Positions 44,701 through 56,910 of a DNA stretch of 64,000 nucleotides are shown in pieces; within the stretch, counting starts at the first letter, position 1; every line of letters starts with the position of its first letter. Both the position numbers and the translations under genes were made by a program. Under the pieces are notes generated by a model that was not told the DNA's origin, did no database searches, and saw only the letters and a program-made list of their open reading frames with translations. The stretch comes from Beta vulgaris subsp. vulgaris (taxonomy: Eukaryota; Streptophyta; Magnoliopsida; Caryophyllales; Amaranthaceae), in NCBI RefSeq assembly GCF_026745355.1, contig NC_079206.1, positions 20,594,392 to 20,658,391 of the forward strand, read 5' to 3'.

Positions 44701-47700
44701 TTGCCCTAAACTCTATGCATCCTGTTGACAAGTCGATAATGTTTTTCTACAACCCTGCAAAAGAGGGGCATAAAAAGGAAATGAGAAAAATAGAAAAGAC
44801 GAATATAGAATGAATGGAGGCGCATTATGAAACTAACCACTGCCTCTATAACGAGTTTATAAGAATCAAACATGATCTTCCTGCCTCTGTAACGAGTTTA
44901 TTAGAACCAAACCTGACCGTTCTTTATATCTGTACGTAGTTTGGAGAATTTGAAATGTGTATATCAATTAATTTTCAAGGCAATATAAAGAATTGCTTAC
45001 ATGTATAAAATATGATTTAAACTTCGTATAATGGGATGCATTGGTTAGATTGTGTCTAGTTAATAGTGATGTTGAAATGTTAACAATTGAATATTGAAGT
45101 AACTGACAATGTATTTCTGCTCATTACTTCATTCCCCCTCCTTTCTTTCTTTTGCCTGCAAAACCCTCCCGGTTGCGACGATTGTGCTACCCTTGGCCAC
45201 AAATGGAGCCTTTTTTATCTCTATTATATAAGCCAAGGGAGGAGGTGTGGTGTCCCCCTCTAAAATGACTAGAATACCCTTCAATAATTGTAAATAACGT
45301 TTTCTTTTTATAAAAAAATGAGAATCAATGCAACTTGCCATATGAAATAAGTCAAAAATGGAATATGCTATCAGCATTAATAACTGACAAATTATTTTAA
45401 CACGATCAATTCACGAAATTAATTAGAATCTTCAATAAAAAAAATTACCGAATTTTCCTAACATAATGCTTTGTATTTACAAAGTTCCAACAATATGGTT
45501 TATTAACATTTACAATCGTTACAGAACTATACTAAAGCCGCTGACAAGGAATTATTAAATTATTGACCAAATTTTTCAGTGACGGTATTGAACAGTTAAA
45601 AATCGGGCACCTTTATTTTAAAGAGATAGTAATATCTACAAAAGAATCTCTGTAATTTACATCACTACCAAAATAATTTTAGATTAAAAAAATATGTCCA
45701 TTCATGCATATCTCTACATAAGGTTGTTGACGCCTAGGTTGCACATAGACGGGTACGGGTACGGATTTGGGTACGGGGATAGAAAACGGAAGTACCCATG
45801 CTATATAGATTGACGCACGCATCGCGTGCATATACGACTAGTACTACTATATGATATCTCTAATCTGGTCTAAATTTCAACACTTTTTTCTTTGATAAAG
45901 GGGTTTCAAACCAACCTGCTAATTTGGACCTTTTCCTTCGTTCCTTTTTCTTGCTTTATCTATTTCCACAAAATTCATGTTCACCCTGGAAAATGTGCTA
46001 AACCATTTATAGCTGCTTTTGTGAGAGAATTCTAATCCGGTTTTCCTCTTCTTAAAGACTCCTGACTCCAATTCTTTTTTTCGTAAGGTATTATCACTCC
46101 AAGGTGGTCTGGTTTGTTTGTACAAATGGTGGCAATCTTGTTTGCTAATGTTGTAATTATGTTTTGAATATTGTTTTCAGCTCGGCAAATGGTCATGTTC
46201 AGTGCTACTTGGCCTACAGAAGTTCATCAACTGGCCCAAGAATTTATGGATCCAAACCCTATTAAGGTAAGAGCGTATTGATATCATTTATAATGTAAGT
46301 GTAGTTATTAGTTATGACTATATTTCTAATCTTCATCCTGCTTCTCAGGTTGTGGTTGGTTCAGAAGATTTGGCTGCCAATCATGATGTCATGCAAATAG
46401 TAGAGGTTTGGCTCGTGGTTTTAGTTAGTTAAGGGATTTAGGTTCTGTTGCAGTCAGCTCTTGACATTGCTATTTATCGTAGGTCTTGGAAGACACGTCA
46501 CGTGATAGACGCCTTGTGTCTCTGCTGGAGAAATACCATCAATCGCAGAGGTATTTGCCTCATGTTAGGATGTACTGTACCCTGTCAATTAACTTTTTAT
46601 CTGCTTAGCTGGTGAATACTCTTAAGAGGAAAATTGAGCATGGAAAATTGAGTTTATCCAGCAGAGTGTCGAAACAGAACAAGTTATCGATGCGTCTAAC
46701 AAGGCCATGGGGAAAGGAAGATGGTATGGGCCTATATCTCACAAATTGCAAGGAGGTGTTTTAGTCCTTTGTATGGGTGCACATATGCTATTTCCAATAC
46801 CCTTCATTCAAAAGTCACCTGACAGCCTACTGCTTCATAGAAAATACAGACAGTTTTACCAAGCATTTGGCTTCGTCCATTGTGACTCAAAGTTGAAAAT
46901 CTCTTGGGGCTTTCTTGTCCTTGTTAAAAAATGGGCTTCAGATAAGTAGGTTTTTTTCTGAAAATAGGACCTGTTTATTATTGACTAAAATATTAGACCT
47001 TTAAACTAAGAATTCCAGAAAAAATTGAAGATTATATGTTGTTATTTGGTGGACTACGGGAGTTGAAAACGCTGTGTGTTGGACGGCAACTTTTAGTGTT
47101 TGTTCTGTGATTTGATTAAGCAGGATGTATTGCTCTTTCTTTCTTCTCGATTGCTCGTGTAGGTGGGCTTGATAGATTCCTCTTGTATTCTGTATGATGT
47201 GTATGGTGGTTTATGACCTGTTTTCATTTGGCACTGCAGCATGATTCTGACAAGTTGTTTTATATTCCCTTGAGCAGGAATAGAGTACTAGTCTTTGTCT
47301 TGTACCAGAAGGAAGCAGATCGGGTAGAGAGGATGCTGCAAGGAAGGTGATAACTTTAAGGCCTTGTTTAGTGCCATGTATCAGTCTGTCGTGGTCCATA
47401 ACATGCCTGAAGTTGTTTCCCATTATTTTGTGCTTTTAGGGGCTGGAAAGTTGTTGCTATACATGCTGGTAAACCGCAAAGTACACGGACAAAATCGCTG
47501 GCCTCGTTCAAGAGTGGAGCATGTCCACTATTGGTATGTTTGTTGTATATGAATTCAATATGGCAAGCCATCTGAGCTAGTTCTATGATATGATAGTTGT
47601 AAACGGGGGATTCCAGAGAGATCGGCTGTGATAAAATAGGAGAGCTGTAAAGTGTAATGTAATGAACTGAATGTTAAATACGAGAAAATGAGGGATTCAG

Positions 47701-47787
47701 GTTCTTGACCCTTTGAATCTGCTTTGACTTTTGAGTCCTAACTATGGACTGCAAAAGAAAGACGAGGGGAATGAGAAAAGGAGAGAG

Positions 47788-47849
<62 letters not shown>

Positions 47850-48531
47850 GTAATGAATTAGTAGTTTCTTCTGGTAGCTTCCTGAATCCCGGAACTCTGG
47901 AGTTTGGTGCTGGTTTAATTTTTAAAATTGCATGAGCTTTTAAGTTGGTTTGTAATCCCATATGGTCAACTGCTTTTACAGATAGCAACCGATGTGGCTG
48001 CGCGAGGATTGGATATTCCAGATGTTGAAGCAGTTATCAACTACAGTTTCCCGCTCACTACAGAAGATTATGTCCACAGGATAGGGAGAACTGGGAGAGC
48101 CGGTAAAAAGGGTGTTGCTCACACATTTTTTACGAAAGAGAACAAGGTAAGACTTGCATCTAGATTCTAGCTTGGTATTACTGCTTTTTCCATTTCAAAA
48201 TTTATCTTAATATGTACACAAACTTATAGGGTCTTTCTGGGGAGCTGGTGAATGTTCTCCGAGAAGCTAAGCAGAACGTACCTGCCGATCTTTTAAAATT
48301 CGGTACACACGTAAAGAAGAAGGTAAGCATTGCAAAATGTCTGAATATAAACGTTTACTGTTCAACATATTTAAAAGTTTTAATCATTGCACGTGCACTG
48401 TTCTGCTTGCTTGAGCTTATACTACTGCTCTGTTGTAGGAGTCCAAACTTTATGGTGCTCATTTCAGAGAGATCACTGCTGATGCTCCTAAATCTACAAA
48501 GATCAAATTTGCTGATTCTGATGAAGAGTGA
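41785..48531 (+). CDS. RH5: DEAD-box ATP-dependent RNA helicase, RH5/STRS1 type (13 exons)
   Basis: ATP-driven RNA helicase, probably nuclear/nucleolar and linked to ribosome assembly; Arabidopsis STRS1/RH5 also dampens stress responses (family knowledge). Exons: 41785-42313, 42463-42587, 42679-42786, 43316-43396, 44594-44672, 46181-46266, 46349-46405, 46483-46550, 47278-47346, 47440-47533, 47982-48146, 48230-48322 and 48439-48531. All GT-AG, in frame, 548 residues. Residues 1-115 are Lys/Glu-rich (poly-K blocks, nuclear signal). Q motif [19 protein letters not shown] (exon 1/2 junction), Ia [13 protein letters not shown] (260-264), II VLDEAD (282-287), III SAT (315-317), V ARGLD and [10 protein letters not shown] (464-471) are all intact. 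The tail is [23 protein letters not shown] is preferred over an in-frame ATG 48 bases upstream because it starts the basic region; the upstream Met is possible. Introns carry a Helitron and a (GA)n tract. Confidence 0.95.
45218..45841 (+). mobile_element. Helitron in RH5 intron 5
   Basis: Begins TCTCTATTATATAAGCCAAG and ends with the hairpin GCACGCATCGCGTGC, then ATATACGA and CTAG, inserted between A45217 and T45842. The ends match the minus-strand copy at 39797-40190 almost base for base; the interiors differ. 624 bp, non-autonomous. Inside it lies a GGGTACGGGTACGG stretch (about 45753-45780) that also occurs, in related form, in RH5 intron 4 near 43705-43722. Confidence 0.87.
47791..47845 (+). 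repeat. (GA)n microsatellite in RH5 intron 10
   Basis: About 27 uninterrupted GA repeats preceded by an imperfect GAGAGAGAGC run. Intronic. Confidence 0.95.
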
Positions 48532-49689
48532 CTTCGGAGGTGAGACACTATCTGCGCTTCCCGTGTGAGATTACAAAATTGGTAGAGCTCATTATGGAGC
48601 ACTGGCTATTCTAGTTCCTTGTGTCATATTGTAAATGATGATCTTTTGAAGCTCTGACACTTGTGCGTGGTTGAGGCTACACAGCACTTCTCTTCACCAT
48701 ACTATTTGCATGGAGGCTGAAGATTTTGAGGAAGGCTGTGAGGAGGGGTTAGCTTGAAGTTCAGAAAGAGCACAGTTCGGGTTACTAAAGCTAATTATGT
48801 CACGTGTCATTATTGTTTTTGGTAGAATTGCTTTTAAGGATACTATTTATTTTAGCTTCATCATCTTACGTTATATAAAGCTCAGTTTTGTATCTCATTT
48901 GATATCACGTAATCACAAGCTATTAATTATTATTACGATCATCTTTATTTTAAGTGGTAGTCGTTACTCTGTGGAGTGATGTTTACTTGTAGACTTGTAG
49001 TACCTATTGTAGTTTGTCAGACGTATAATATTATGAACTTTGTGAATTTTGAGGGAATGAGTTGGAGAACACAATATTATTTGTTTAGATTGTATTATCT
49101 TGAATCACTAATCATATGAGATGTAATATAGGAAAACGCCGCTCTAGAAAAACCCTCTCTAGAAACTTCCTCAAGCTCTCATGCTTCGCCAGTGGCCGTG
49201 TCCTTCACAGTCGCCGCCGAGTCATTGATCCTTCCGTGAGTCACTGAGCCTTTCGAGTCATTCAGCCTTCCTTTACGGTCGCTGCTGAGTCACTGAGCCT
49301 TTCGACACGTAATTTCGCCTTAGTTTCTGGTTTTTCTTTGATTTCAAGGTCCAAATTTCTGTTCCTCTGTTTATTAAAGCTTGTTTAAGTGTTACTTTTT
49401 GGGGTTGGGTTGTGAATTATTGTCTGGTGAACCGATTTTCTACTATCGTTAGAGTCCTCCATTTCTAGTCTGCAAATTTATGAGAGTTTTCTCTTCCATT
49501 TTGTGTTAGCTAATTTTGGGTGATTGGTGTTGGTTGACTGTTATTTTTGTCATATATGTTTTAGGTGTTGTTTTTGCTGTGATATTGGGTTGTTTTTCTT
49601 AATTGCCTAGTGTGCTATTTCTTAAGCATGGTTGTGTGTGAAGATTTGGGAACTCTCTAGGAGGTAATACTTTTTGTGTCATTTCTGAA
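48532..49689. other. RH5 3' flank and intergenic DNA
   Basis: Begins with the probable RH5 3' UTR. Near 49190-49310 the words GAGTCACTGAGCCTTTCG and GGTCGCTGCTGAGTCACTGA repeat imperfectly two or three times. No gene recognised. The part from about 49130 could be the leader of the TPR relic that follows. Confidence 0.4.
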
Positions 49690-50105
49690 AGAACAAGGAA
49701 ATCATATGTTTAGGCTAAATGATTTTAGCAATGCTTTTGTTAAGTATGAGAAAGTTATCGAATAATTGTGTGTTGTGATCTTTGCAATTTGCGAGGACCT
49801 CAAATTGTGTAATGACGACCCTCCATTCAAAGATTTGTTTTCTCTGTATTTGAATTTTGCAGCTTGTGATTTAAAATTAAATAAGTTGAACAATGCTATT
49901 GAGGAGTGTTCATTAATTTTGGGGGTTGATAAGAAGAATGTGTTTTAGAAGAGGGTTAACACTTAAGAAATCTGGCTATTTGGAAAAGAGTTATGAGAAA
50001 TTTTTTTGAAAGCTAAGGAGCTAGAACCAAAGAATAAGGAGATAAGTAAAGAGATTGCTAGTCTGGAGCAAGGCCTACGTAAGTACTTCAAGTTGAAGGC
50101 GGCAA
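49690..50105 (+). pseudogene. TPR-domain protein relic
   Basis: Frames together encode tetratricopeptide-like segments: KEQGNHMFRLNDFSNAFVKY, then KDLFSLYLNFAACDLKLNKL, NNAIEECSLILGVDKKNV, and finally FLKAKELEPKNKEISKEIAS. The spacing matches two to three TPR repeats of a co-chaperone or immunophilin-like protein. Stops (for example after the first segment and near 49947) and frameshifts break the reading, and there is no start or complete domain. Parent gene not identified; a processed copy is possible because no intron boundaries are needed to join the pieces. Confidence 0.5.
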
Positions 50106-50287
50106 TTTGCATAAGGTCCTAGGGTGTGGGAGCTCAGAAGTTCGAGCTCAAGGAAAGTTTGAGGCCCTAAATTCAAGACCGAGATATAGGAGGCACAAGT
50201 GTAGTCCGAAAGTGAACGAAAGTCATAAAGAGAAGAAACTGGTGATTCATTTATTCCCATTGGCCTTGGTTCAGGTTTACCTCCATC

Positions 50288-50995
50288 TAGGGGAGCTAAT
50301 CGAGCGAGTCGATCGCGAGCTGGGGTCTGCTCGACTCGAAAATCGACCGACTCGTGCTCGACTCGACTCGAAAATCGACCGATTCGTGCTCGACTCGACT
50401 CGAAACTCGTCAAGCACACAATTTCCTAGCTCGATTCGTGCTCGATAAAAATTATTGATGCTCGACTCGACTCGAGCTCGTTAAGCTCGACTCGAGCTCG
50501 TTAAGCTCGACTCGAGCTCGTTAAGGTCAACTCAACTTGGGATCATTATGCTCAAACCAACACAAACCCATCAAGCTCAACCCAAACTCTCAAGTGTCAT
50601 CCTTTCCTTTTATAAAGAAAAGAAGCTTTGGTTTTTAGTTTTCAACCAATGTGGGACTTTTGTGTAAGCCACCATCTTTTTATAAAGTTAAATAGGCTTT
50701 GATGTTTTGTCCTTCTACCAATGTGGGATAAGTTTTATGCATTATTTCCCCCCTTTCTAACTTATTTACCTTACTTTCTTTTTAAGTATATTTTTTTCAT
50801 TCTCATTTCAACAATTTATATAAAAAAATTTTGACGAGTTGCTCACGAGCTTATCGAGTCGAGTTAGAGCTTGCTCAACTCGACTCGTTAAGGTCTCGAG
50901 TCCATCACGAACTCGAGTCGAGCAAATTCGAGTCGAGCGTTGACCGAGTATTGACCGAGTCGATCACGAGCTGCTCAACTTGATTAGCACCCCTA
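50288..50995. mobile_element. hAT-type element built of GCTCGACTCGA-like repeats
   Basis: 708 bp. TIRs are TAGGGGAGCTAATCGAG (left) and TAGGGGTGCTAATCAAG (right, reverse-complemented). The 8-bp target duplication CCTCCATC is perfect (50280-50287 and 50996-51003), the hallmark of hAT transposition. The left third is an array of CTCGACTCGA-rich words (CGACTCGTGCTCGACTCGAC repeated, and CTCGAGCTCGTTAAG three times from about 50472). Many are short palindromes. No transposase. Related in design to 29506-30172. Confidence 0.87.
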
Positions 50996-51003
50996 CCTCC
51001 ATC

Positions 51004-52499
51004 TAAGATCCTCCCAAAAAATGTCTCCCCCAAAGGATGTTGTTATCAATAGGGATATTATGGAGACTGAGGTTCCTATCCCTATTTTAAAGAGAAGTGA
51101 TTTTTCGGCTACTCGAGATGTGGATGTAAGAGTTGATTATACGATGGTTGACAATGAGAAAGGGATTAAATTTGCCCAAAATGGTGAGGTCGTGTTCATT
51201 AACAAAAGAAAACCCTTCATGCGTTTGTGTATTTCCCGTGCAGATGCAAACAAGATAAGGAAAGGGCGTGAAGTTGAGATGTATCAACCCCGCTCTTTTT
51301 CAGTTTTGAAGGTTCAAACCCGCACATTTAATCTTGCTAGTTAAAATATATTGGTAAAGGAGCCCCTAAGTCATGCTTCAAGAGGTGTGAGGGTGTTTGA
51401 GAATGTTCTCATTGAGAGTGAAAGTCCTTTCAATGTCGTTGCTCATATCTATCTTGAATAATTCCTAGGAACCCAATTATTATGATAGATGCCCTGTTAT
51501 TTCTTTGGAGGATATTATGGTTTGTCAAGGCCAGATTAGTGTGATGGGAAAGATAATGGACAAAGTTCAAACTCAAAATAGGGTGAAAAAGGAAAAGGGA
51601 AGAAGTCTCAGCAATGTGAAGAGGAGATGCGGTGTGCATGGACGGATTCCTTCTACCATGTGAAGAAAAAACTTGCTTGTTCTAGTGATTTATGTTCTTT
51701 TAGTAATGTTTTAGATTGTCGGCATAATTGTTGTGTCAAGACTCAAGAGTCTTCGGGTCCTTACTAGCTTTCACTGCTAGTAGAGGTAATTTGTTCCTTT
51801 TTTCTGCTTTGTGTGTGTATTTATTGCCAAAAGAAATTATAATCATATTCTAAATGGTTTTTTTTCCTCTTTAATTTTCTTTTCGATATGTTTCTTATTT
51901 TCTATTAAGATTTAGTTAGTTATTAAAACTGTTATCTTCATGAGACAATGTTAATGGCACAAAGTAAGATAGAGCTATAAATCCATATCCCCAAAAGCCT
52001 TAGGTTCCAGGTGTATAATGAATGCATGAAGTAATCAAGTAGGAAAACATAGTTATCGGATGCATAATAAATTTATTGTGATTTACTTTTTAGTTAATTA
52101 GTTATTCTTGAAAATATATGCTCCTCCTGTATTTGAAAAAGCATAACCACGCACTTACAAACTATGATGTTGCATGTTAATAGATGAAATACAACCTCCT
52201 CCCTTTGATGATCCTACAACCGTCCACCGCCCACCGCCACTCGTCAAAGCCATCATGTTATACTATCCATCATTGAAAGTCGGGTGGGTATATATGACTA
52301 GAAGTTTTTTGATCGACAAGATGGTAATCTGAGTTCAACTTGAAACCCGGACAAGCTAGCGCCATTTCACCATACCCATAAGACAAGTGTGTTGAAATTG
52401 ATACACTTGATCCCATGGGTGTCAATGTCCCTAGCCTGTAATTGTGATCATACAACCTGCCTAACCAAAATCAGACATAAGGATGCTTAACTTTACTAA
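51004..52499. other. Unassigned DNA with a 107-codon open frame
   Basis: The plus frame 51021-51344 starts MSPPKDVVINRDIMETEVPI, contains NGEVVFINKRKPFMRLCISR and ends after VLKVQTRTFNLAS. The same frame stays partly readable after the stop (PLSHASRGVRVFENVLIES). I do not recognise it; it may be part of a dead retroelement or of the preceding relic. There is no splice context or homology that I can name. The remainder to 52499 is AT-rich without features. Confidence 0.3.
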
Positions 52500-53378
52500 G
52501 GGTGCGTTATCTTCACCTGAATAACCCTGAATTGAATTTATCTAAACTATACTGAACTGAAATGAACTGAACTTATTGGACATGATTCAACTTATTGCAC
52601 TTGATTGAACCTGCTTAGAACTTATTAACCTGCTGATTCGAACTTATTAGATTTGATTGAAACTTATTAGAGCTTATTGGACCTGATTGGGACTTATTTG
52701 ATAAAAAAAATTGATGAGTAATAACATAAATATACCCCAAACATAAATACTATCGTTCAAAATTTATTATGACATAATAATTATTTAAATTTATCCTTTG
52801 AAAAAATAGTAATTATTAATTATCTCTTATGATTAACATTATAACAAAAAAAATATTATTTATATGCTTGCCTACACACAATTCACCACTAGTATATCTA
52901 ATAGTCTTCCTTTGCTTTCATAAAGCACTAGTAGAAATTAATTAATAACATTTATATCTTTCATTGTTATTAGTTACGAAAACATGTTATTTTTAGTTAT
53001 TTAAATACGAAATTCAAAATATTATAATTATGATTATTATTATCGTTAACCTTATTTGAACATGATTAATTTTTTTTATATAATAACATATATAATCAGC
53101 TAATAGTGAATAATAAATAATAGCCAATATTATAAATATAATACTACTTAATAATCATAGTGGTACTTTAATTAAAATTTTAATTTTAGTTTATTGATCA
53201 TTGAATATTTGGACCTTATTGGAACTAATTGGACCTGATTGAAACTTATTACACCCGATTGAAATTTATTGGACCTAATTGAAACTTATTGACCTGATTA
53301 CCTGATTGAAACTTATATGAACTGAACTGAATTAATTGGACCTGAAACTTAATCTTTTAAGGTGAAGAGAACGTACCT
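52500..53378. mobile_element. 0.9-kb TIR element with decamer-type arrays
   Basis: Left end GGGTGCGTTATCTTCACCT, reverse-complemented right end AGGTACGTTCTCTTCACCT, flanked by TAA on both sides (52497-52499 and 53379-53381). The arms carry CTTATTGGACCTGATTGAAA words, the inverse of the decamers in the element at 39407-41551. The middle (about 52730-53190) is AT-rich and resembles the middle of that element read in reverse (ATATCTAATAGTCTT, ATTAATAACATTTATATCTT). Probably a shorter family member without the nested insertions. Confidence 0.75.
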
Positions 53379-53479
53379 TAAATGGGTCACTGGTAATTCG
53401 TTTTTTTTGGGTGGTTGGAATGATTTTGTTTAATAATCTTAGGATTAATAATGTCCTTCAAGTTTTTTTTTTTTTTTTT

Positions 53480-56400
53480 AACTTCTATCATCCTCATTAA
53501 ATTAAGTTCATCATGGCCTATAGATTTGGTCATGCGTGAATTACATCTGCCTTCTATTTCTGAAGGAGATCGCTGCAATCTTCTCACCCCCTTTTCGTCG
53601 GAAGAAATTAAGACCGCTTTCTTCTCTCTTGCTGATAATAAATCTCCGGGGCTTGATGGCTACAACGTGGAGTTTTTCAAGTTTTATTGGTCAACCATAG
53701 GCCCTAACATCATAGAGGTGATTCAAAGATTATTTGAGACGGGTTTTTTGCTCAAAGAATGGAATGCCACCCTATTGGTGCTCATTCCGAAGGTTCACCC
53801 GCCACAGGAGGTAAGCCACCTTCGTCCTATCAGTCTTTGTAATGTGCTTTATAAGTGTATTGCAATATGCATGGTTACTAGAATGCAGCCTCTCATTCCG
53901 GGATTAATTGCCGATTTTCAAAATACCTTTGTTCCGGGGCGCCATATGGAGGATAATATTCTACTTACACATGAACTCACACATCATATTAACAAACAGC
54001 GGCGCGGAAATAAGTTTTTAGTAGCTCTCAAATTGGACATAAATAAAGCTTATGATAGAGTCAATTGGGATTTTTTGTTAAGAATTCTAATGTATTATGG
54101 GTTTCCGGCTCACTGGATTCATCTGATTCGAGAATGTATTTCAACCGTTTCCTATCGCATACTTATCAATGGGGCTGCTACTACTTCTTTTAATCCTACA
54201 TGTGGGTTACGACAGGGAGATCCATTATCACCTTACCTCTTTTTATTTTGTATGGATATTCTGTCTAGAATGACAACGCTGGCTTCTGATATTCGAAAGT
54301 TTCAAGGAATTCGCATTAATGCGCATGTGCCGTTTATTTCTCATTTGTTCTTCGCTGATAATGCCATGTTTTTCTTCAAAGCAACAGATGAGGCTTGTCA
54401 GAACATAGCTACGGTAATATCCAGATTTTGTGCAATCTCTGGTCAGATCCTAAATCTGCACAAATCTTTCGTCAAGTTCAGGCCCAACATTCCTATTGAG
54501 ACACAGCAGCACCTCAAATTAATTTTGAGGGTGAATTCCGCCACCTCTCTTGGTACGTACCTAGGCATCCCTATTGACATCCAGGATACTAAGGTTCGTC
54601 ATTTCACACCGCTACTAGACAAGATCACTGACAGAATAGCTCATTGGGGCCACATTGATATCTCACAATCAGCTAAATTGCTTATTATTAACACCATTCT
54701 TCTCGGAGCTATTGTACATTACCTCTCGGTGTTCCGCATCCCAACCACAATTGCTAACAAATTGGACAACCTAATTGCAATTTTTTTTTGGAAAGACCGA
54801 CATGGTAAAGGGATTCACTGGAAGAATAGAGATGTACTTCATAATTTCCGTAGTCTCGGGAGCCTTGGGATTCGCAAGGTTGGGCTGCTTAACACTGCTT
54901 TTCTTATGAAACAAGCTTGGCGTATCTGCCACAATCCCCAGCTCTTACTTTCAAAGGTTTATCATAGGCCTAGCGCGGGGTCACAAACACACTATACCAC
55001 TCCGTGGCTTATGTCTTGGGGTCGTCGAGGCATTCTTTCAGCTGACACCATCCTCAATACTCACTGCAAAATGGAAAGTTGGCAATGGATGCTTAATTGG
55101 AGTTTCTACACATAATTGGCTCCATGATAATCCCCCTCTATTCAAAGATGACACTCCACTGGCTGTAGCACGACGGTTGACAGTTGTCCAACTCATTTTT
55201 CCCGACCATCAAGGCTGGAATGTACATAAGATTAATTCCATTTTTGAACCAATTACAGCACATCAGATTCTAGGTCTGGAGCTGCCTCCGTCATCTGAGG
55301 TTTCTGACTTGCAATATTGGCCTCACACACTCTCGGGGGAGTATTCTACTGCCTCAGGCTATAACACTCTCCTCCACAAGCAAAATGAAATTTGTAGCAT
55401 GACATCTCCCATTGATACGAAGTTTTTTCGCACTCTTTGGAGATTGCGCATCATGCCAAAATGGAAACTTTTCCTTTGGAAGCTTTGGCACAATGGTTTG
55501 GCCATTGCTTCTAACTTATCTAGTCGTGGGATTACCACTTCTGCTGAATGCCAAATTTGTTTATATGATCAAGAAGACCTCAATCATTTATTCAGGCAAT
55601 GCCCGGTGGCTCTTGAAGCTTGGGATTAGGTCAATCTCAATGTGAATCTTAGCAATTTGGCCCCCTTGGATTTTAAGGACTGGCTGTGCCACTGGATCCT
55701 CCTTTACTCTCACGATGCAGGAAATTTACCATCTAGCTTATCCACTTATGTTGGCACTCTTTGGCTATTTGGAAATTGCGCAATGCGCAAGTCTTCAGAC
55801 ATCAACGACCAACAATTCCCTCGATCACTATTCACCTACAAGAAAGTGTGAAGACTCACGAAACTTTCTCACAAGCCTCCTTTGATCCTACCCGGAACCC
55901 TCGAGACCCCACTGTGCCGCCTGGGTTTCATGCACTTCATCTAGGCCAACAACCACACGGCTCGCCAGTATTAACAATGCAAATTGCGGGGCGAAAATAT
56001 AAAATGCGCAACTTAGGTGGTGTGGCCTGGGTGGGTAATTTGGGGGCTCGGATTGGTCATGCCCAGCATAGCTCAATTTGCTATACCCAGTCGCATATCC
56101 TAGCTGAAGCGACTGCATGCTATCATGCACTTGTATGGGCTATCACTCATCATCACTTGGAACTTCAGATTTTGACTGCCTCAAGAGCTCTTATCCAGCA
56201 CCTTGGCTCGCCCAAACCTTTAGACATTCACATACGGTGGACAATTGACAGCATTGTTCAGTTAGCTCGTCAATGTATCACATGCCAAGTGGTATATGTC
56301 CCACGATCAGATGTGCGCGCAGCGTATCACTTGGCATGTTGGTGGAACAGACATCGTAGGGTATCTGCTTAGCTGATTACCCTATTTGTGTTTGTCCTTC

Positions 56401-56486
56401 TCTCTTTTGTTTTTCTTTGCTTTTGGCTTGTCGTTTGTTTTGATTTCCTTTAGTTTCTTTACGTTACTTCGATGTCAAAAAAAAAA
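53480..56486 (+). pseudogene. 5'-truncated LINE: reverse transcriptase, zinc-binding and RNase H regions
   Basis: The reverse transcriptase lies in an open frame ending 55115, starting around LHLPSISEGDRCNLLTPFSS and including NKSPGLDGYNVEFFK, LRPISLCNVLYK, ALKLDINKAYDRVNWDFLL and CGLRQGDPLSPYLF. The catalytic box reads FADNAMFF where active LINEs have F/YADD, so the second Asp is Asn. A frameshift near 55060 moves the reading to the zinc-binding segment (LWRLRIMPKWKLFLWKLWHN, ECQICLYDQEDLNHLFRQCP). A stop follows at 55627-55629, then another shift near 55755 enters the RNase H region (IWKLRNAQVF, ILAEATACYHALVWA) ending 56372. An A-run at about 56477-56486 marks the 3' tail. Endonuclease and ORF1 are missing. 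Dead copy. Confidence 0.88.
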
Positions 56487-56910
56487 GTTATGATTTACAT
56501 ATGTTTCTAATTTTCCATTTTTGCATTATTGCATACACGACTTTAATGTATATTTTTCAGTTGGTAGTTAACCCAAGTTTGACATTGTGGAGTTTATCAA
56601 ACTTGGATAAGTGTACTTTTAGATAATTGTGGGATGGCGAAGAGCACGTGTGTTTATCTATATCAAATGCTTGTGAACATAAATATGTAGTTGAATTGGT
56701 TCAATCTTCTTCTTTAAGGTTGCAAGTTTCGATCTTCAGATTAGGATGTTGGGAGATGAGTTAAAGGAATTCACATCACCCTATGTTCATGTGATGACTT
56801 TGAGAGTCATCACAGTTAAAAAATGCATTGTGGGAGGTCCTACAATTTGATATGGGGCAAGTTTCAGCCTCCTCAAAACCATCTTTGCAGGGTACAAAAT
56901 CATGAAAGAA
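56487..56910. other. Intergenic DNA
   Basis: AT-rich, no gene recognised. The words CACATCACCCTATGTTCATG and GTGATGACTTTGAGAGTCAT occur near 56773-56815, the latter partly palindromic. Confidence 0.3.

Noticed and set aside
47791..47845. (GA)n tract as a target of the BPC factor encoded at 1044-1754
   Set aside because: BPC proteins bind GA repeats, but an intronic microsatellite 46 kb away gives no evidence of regulation.
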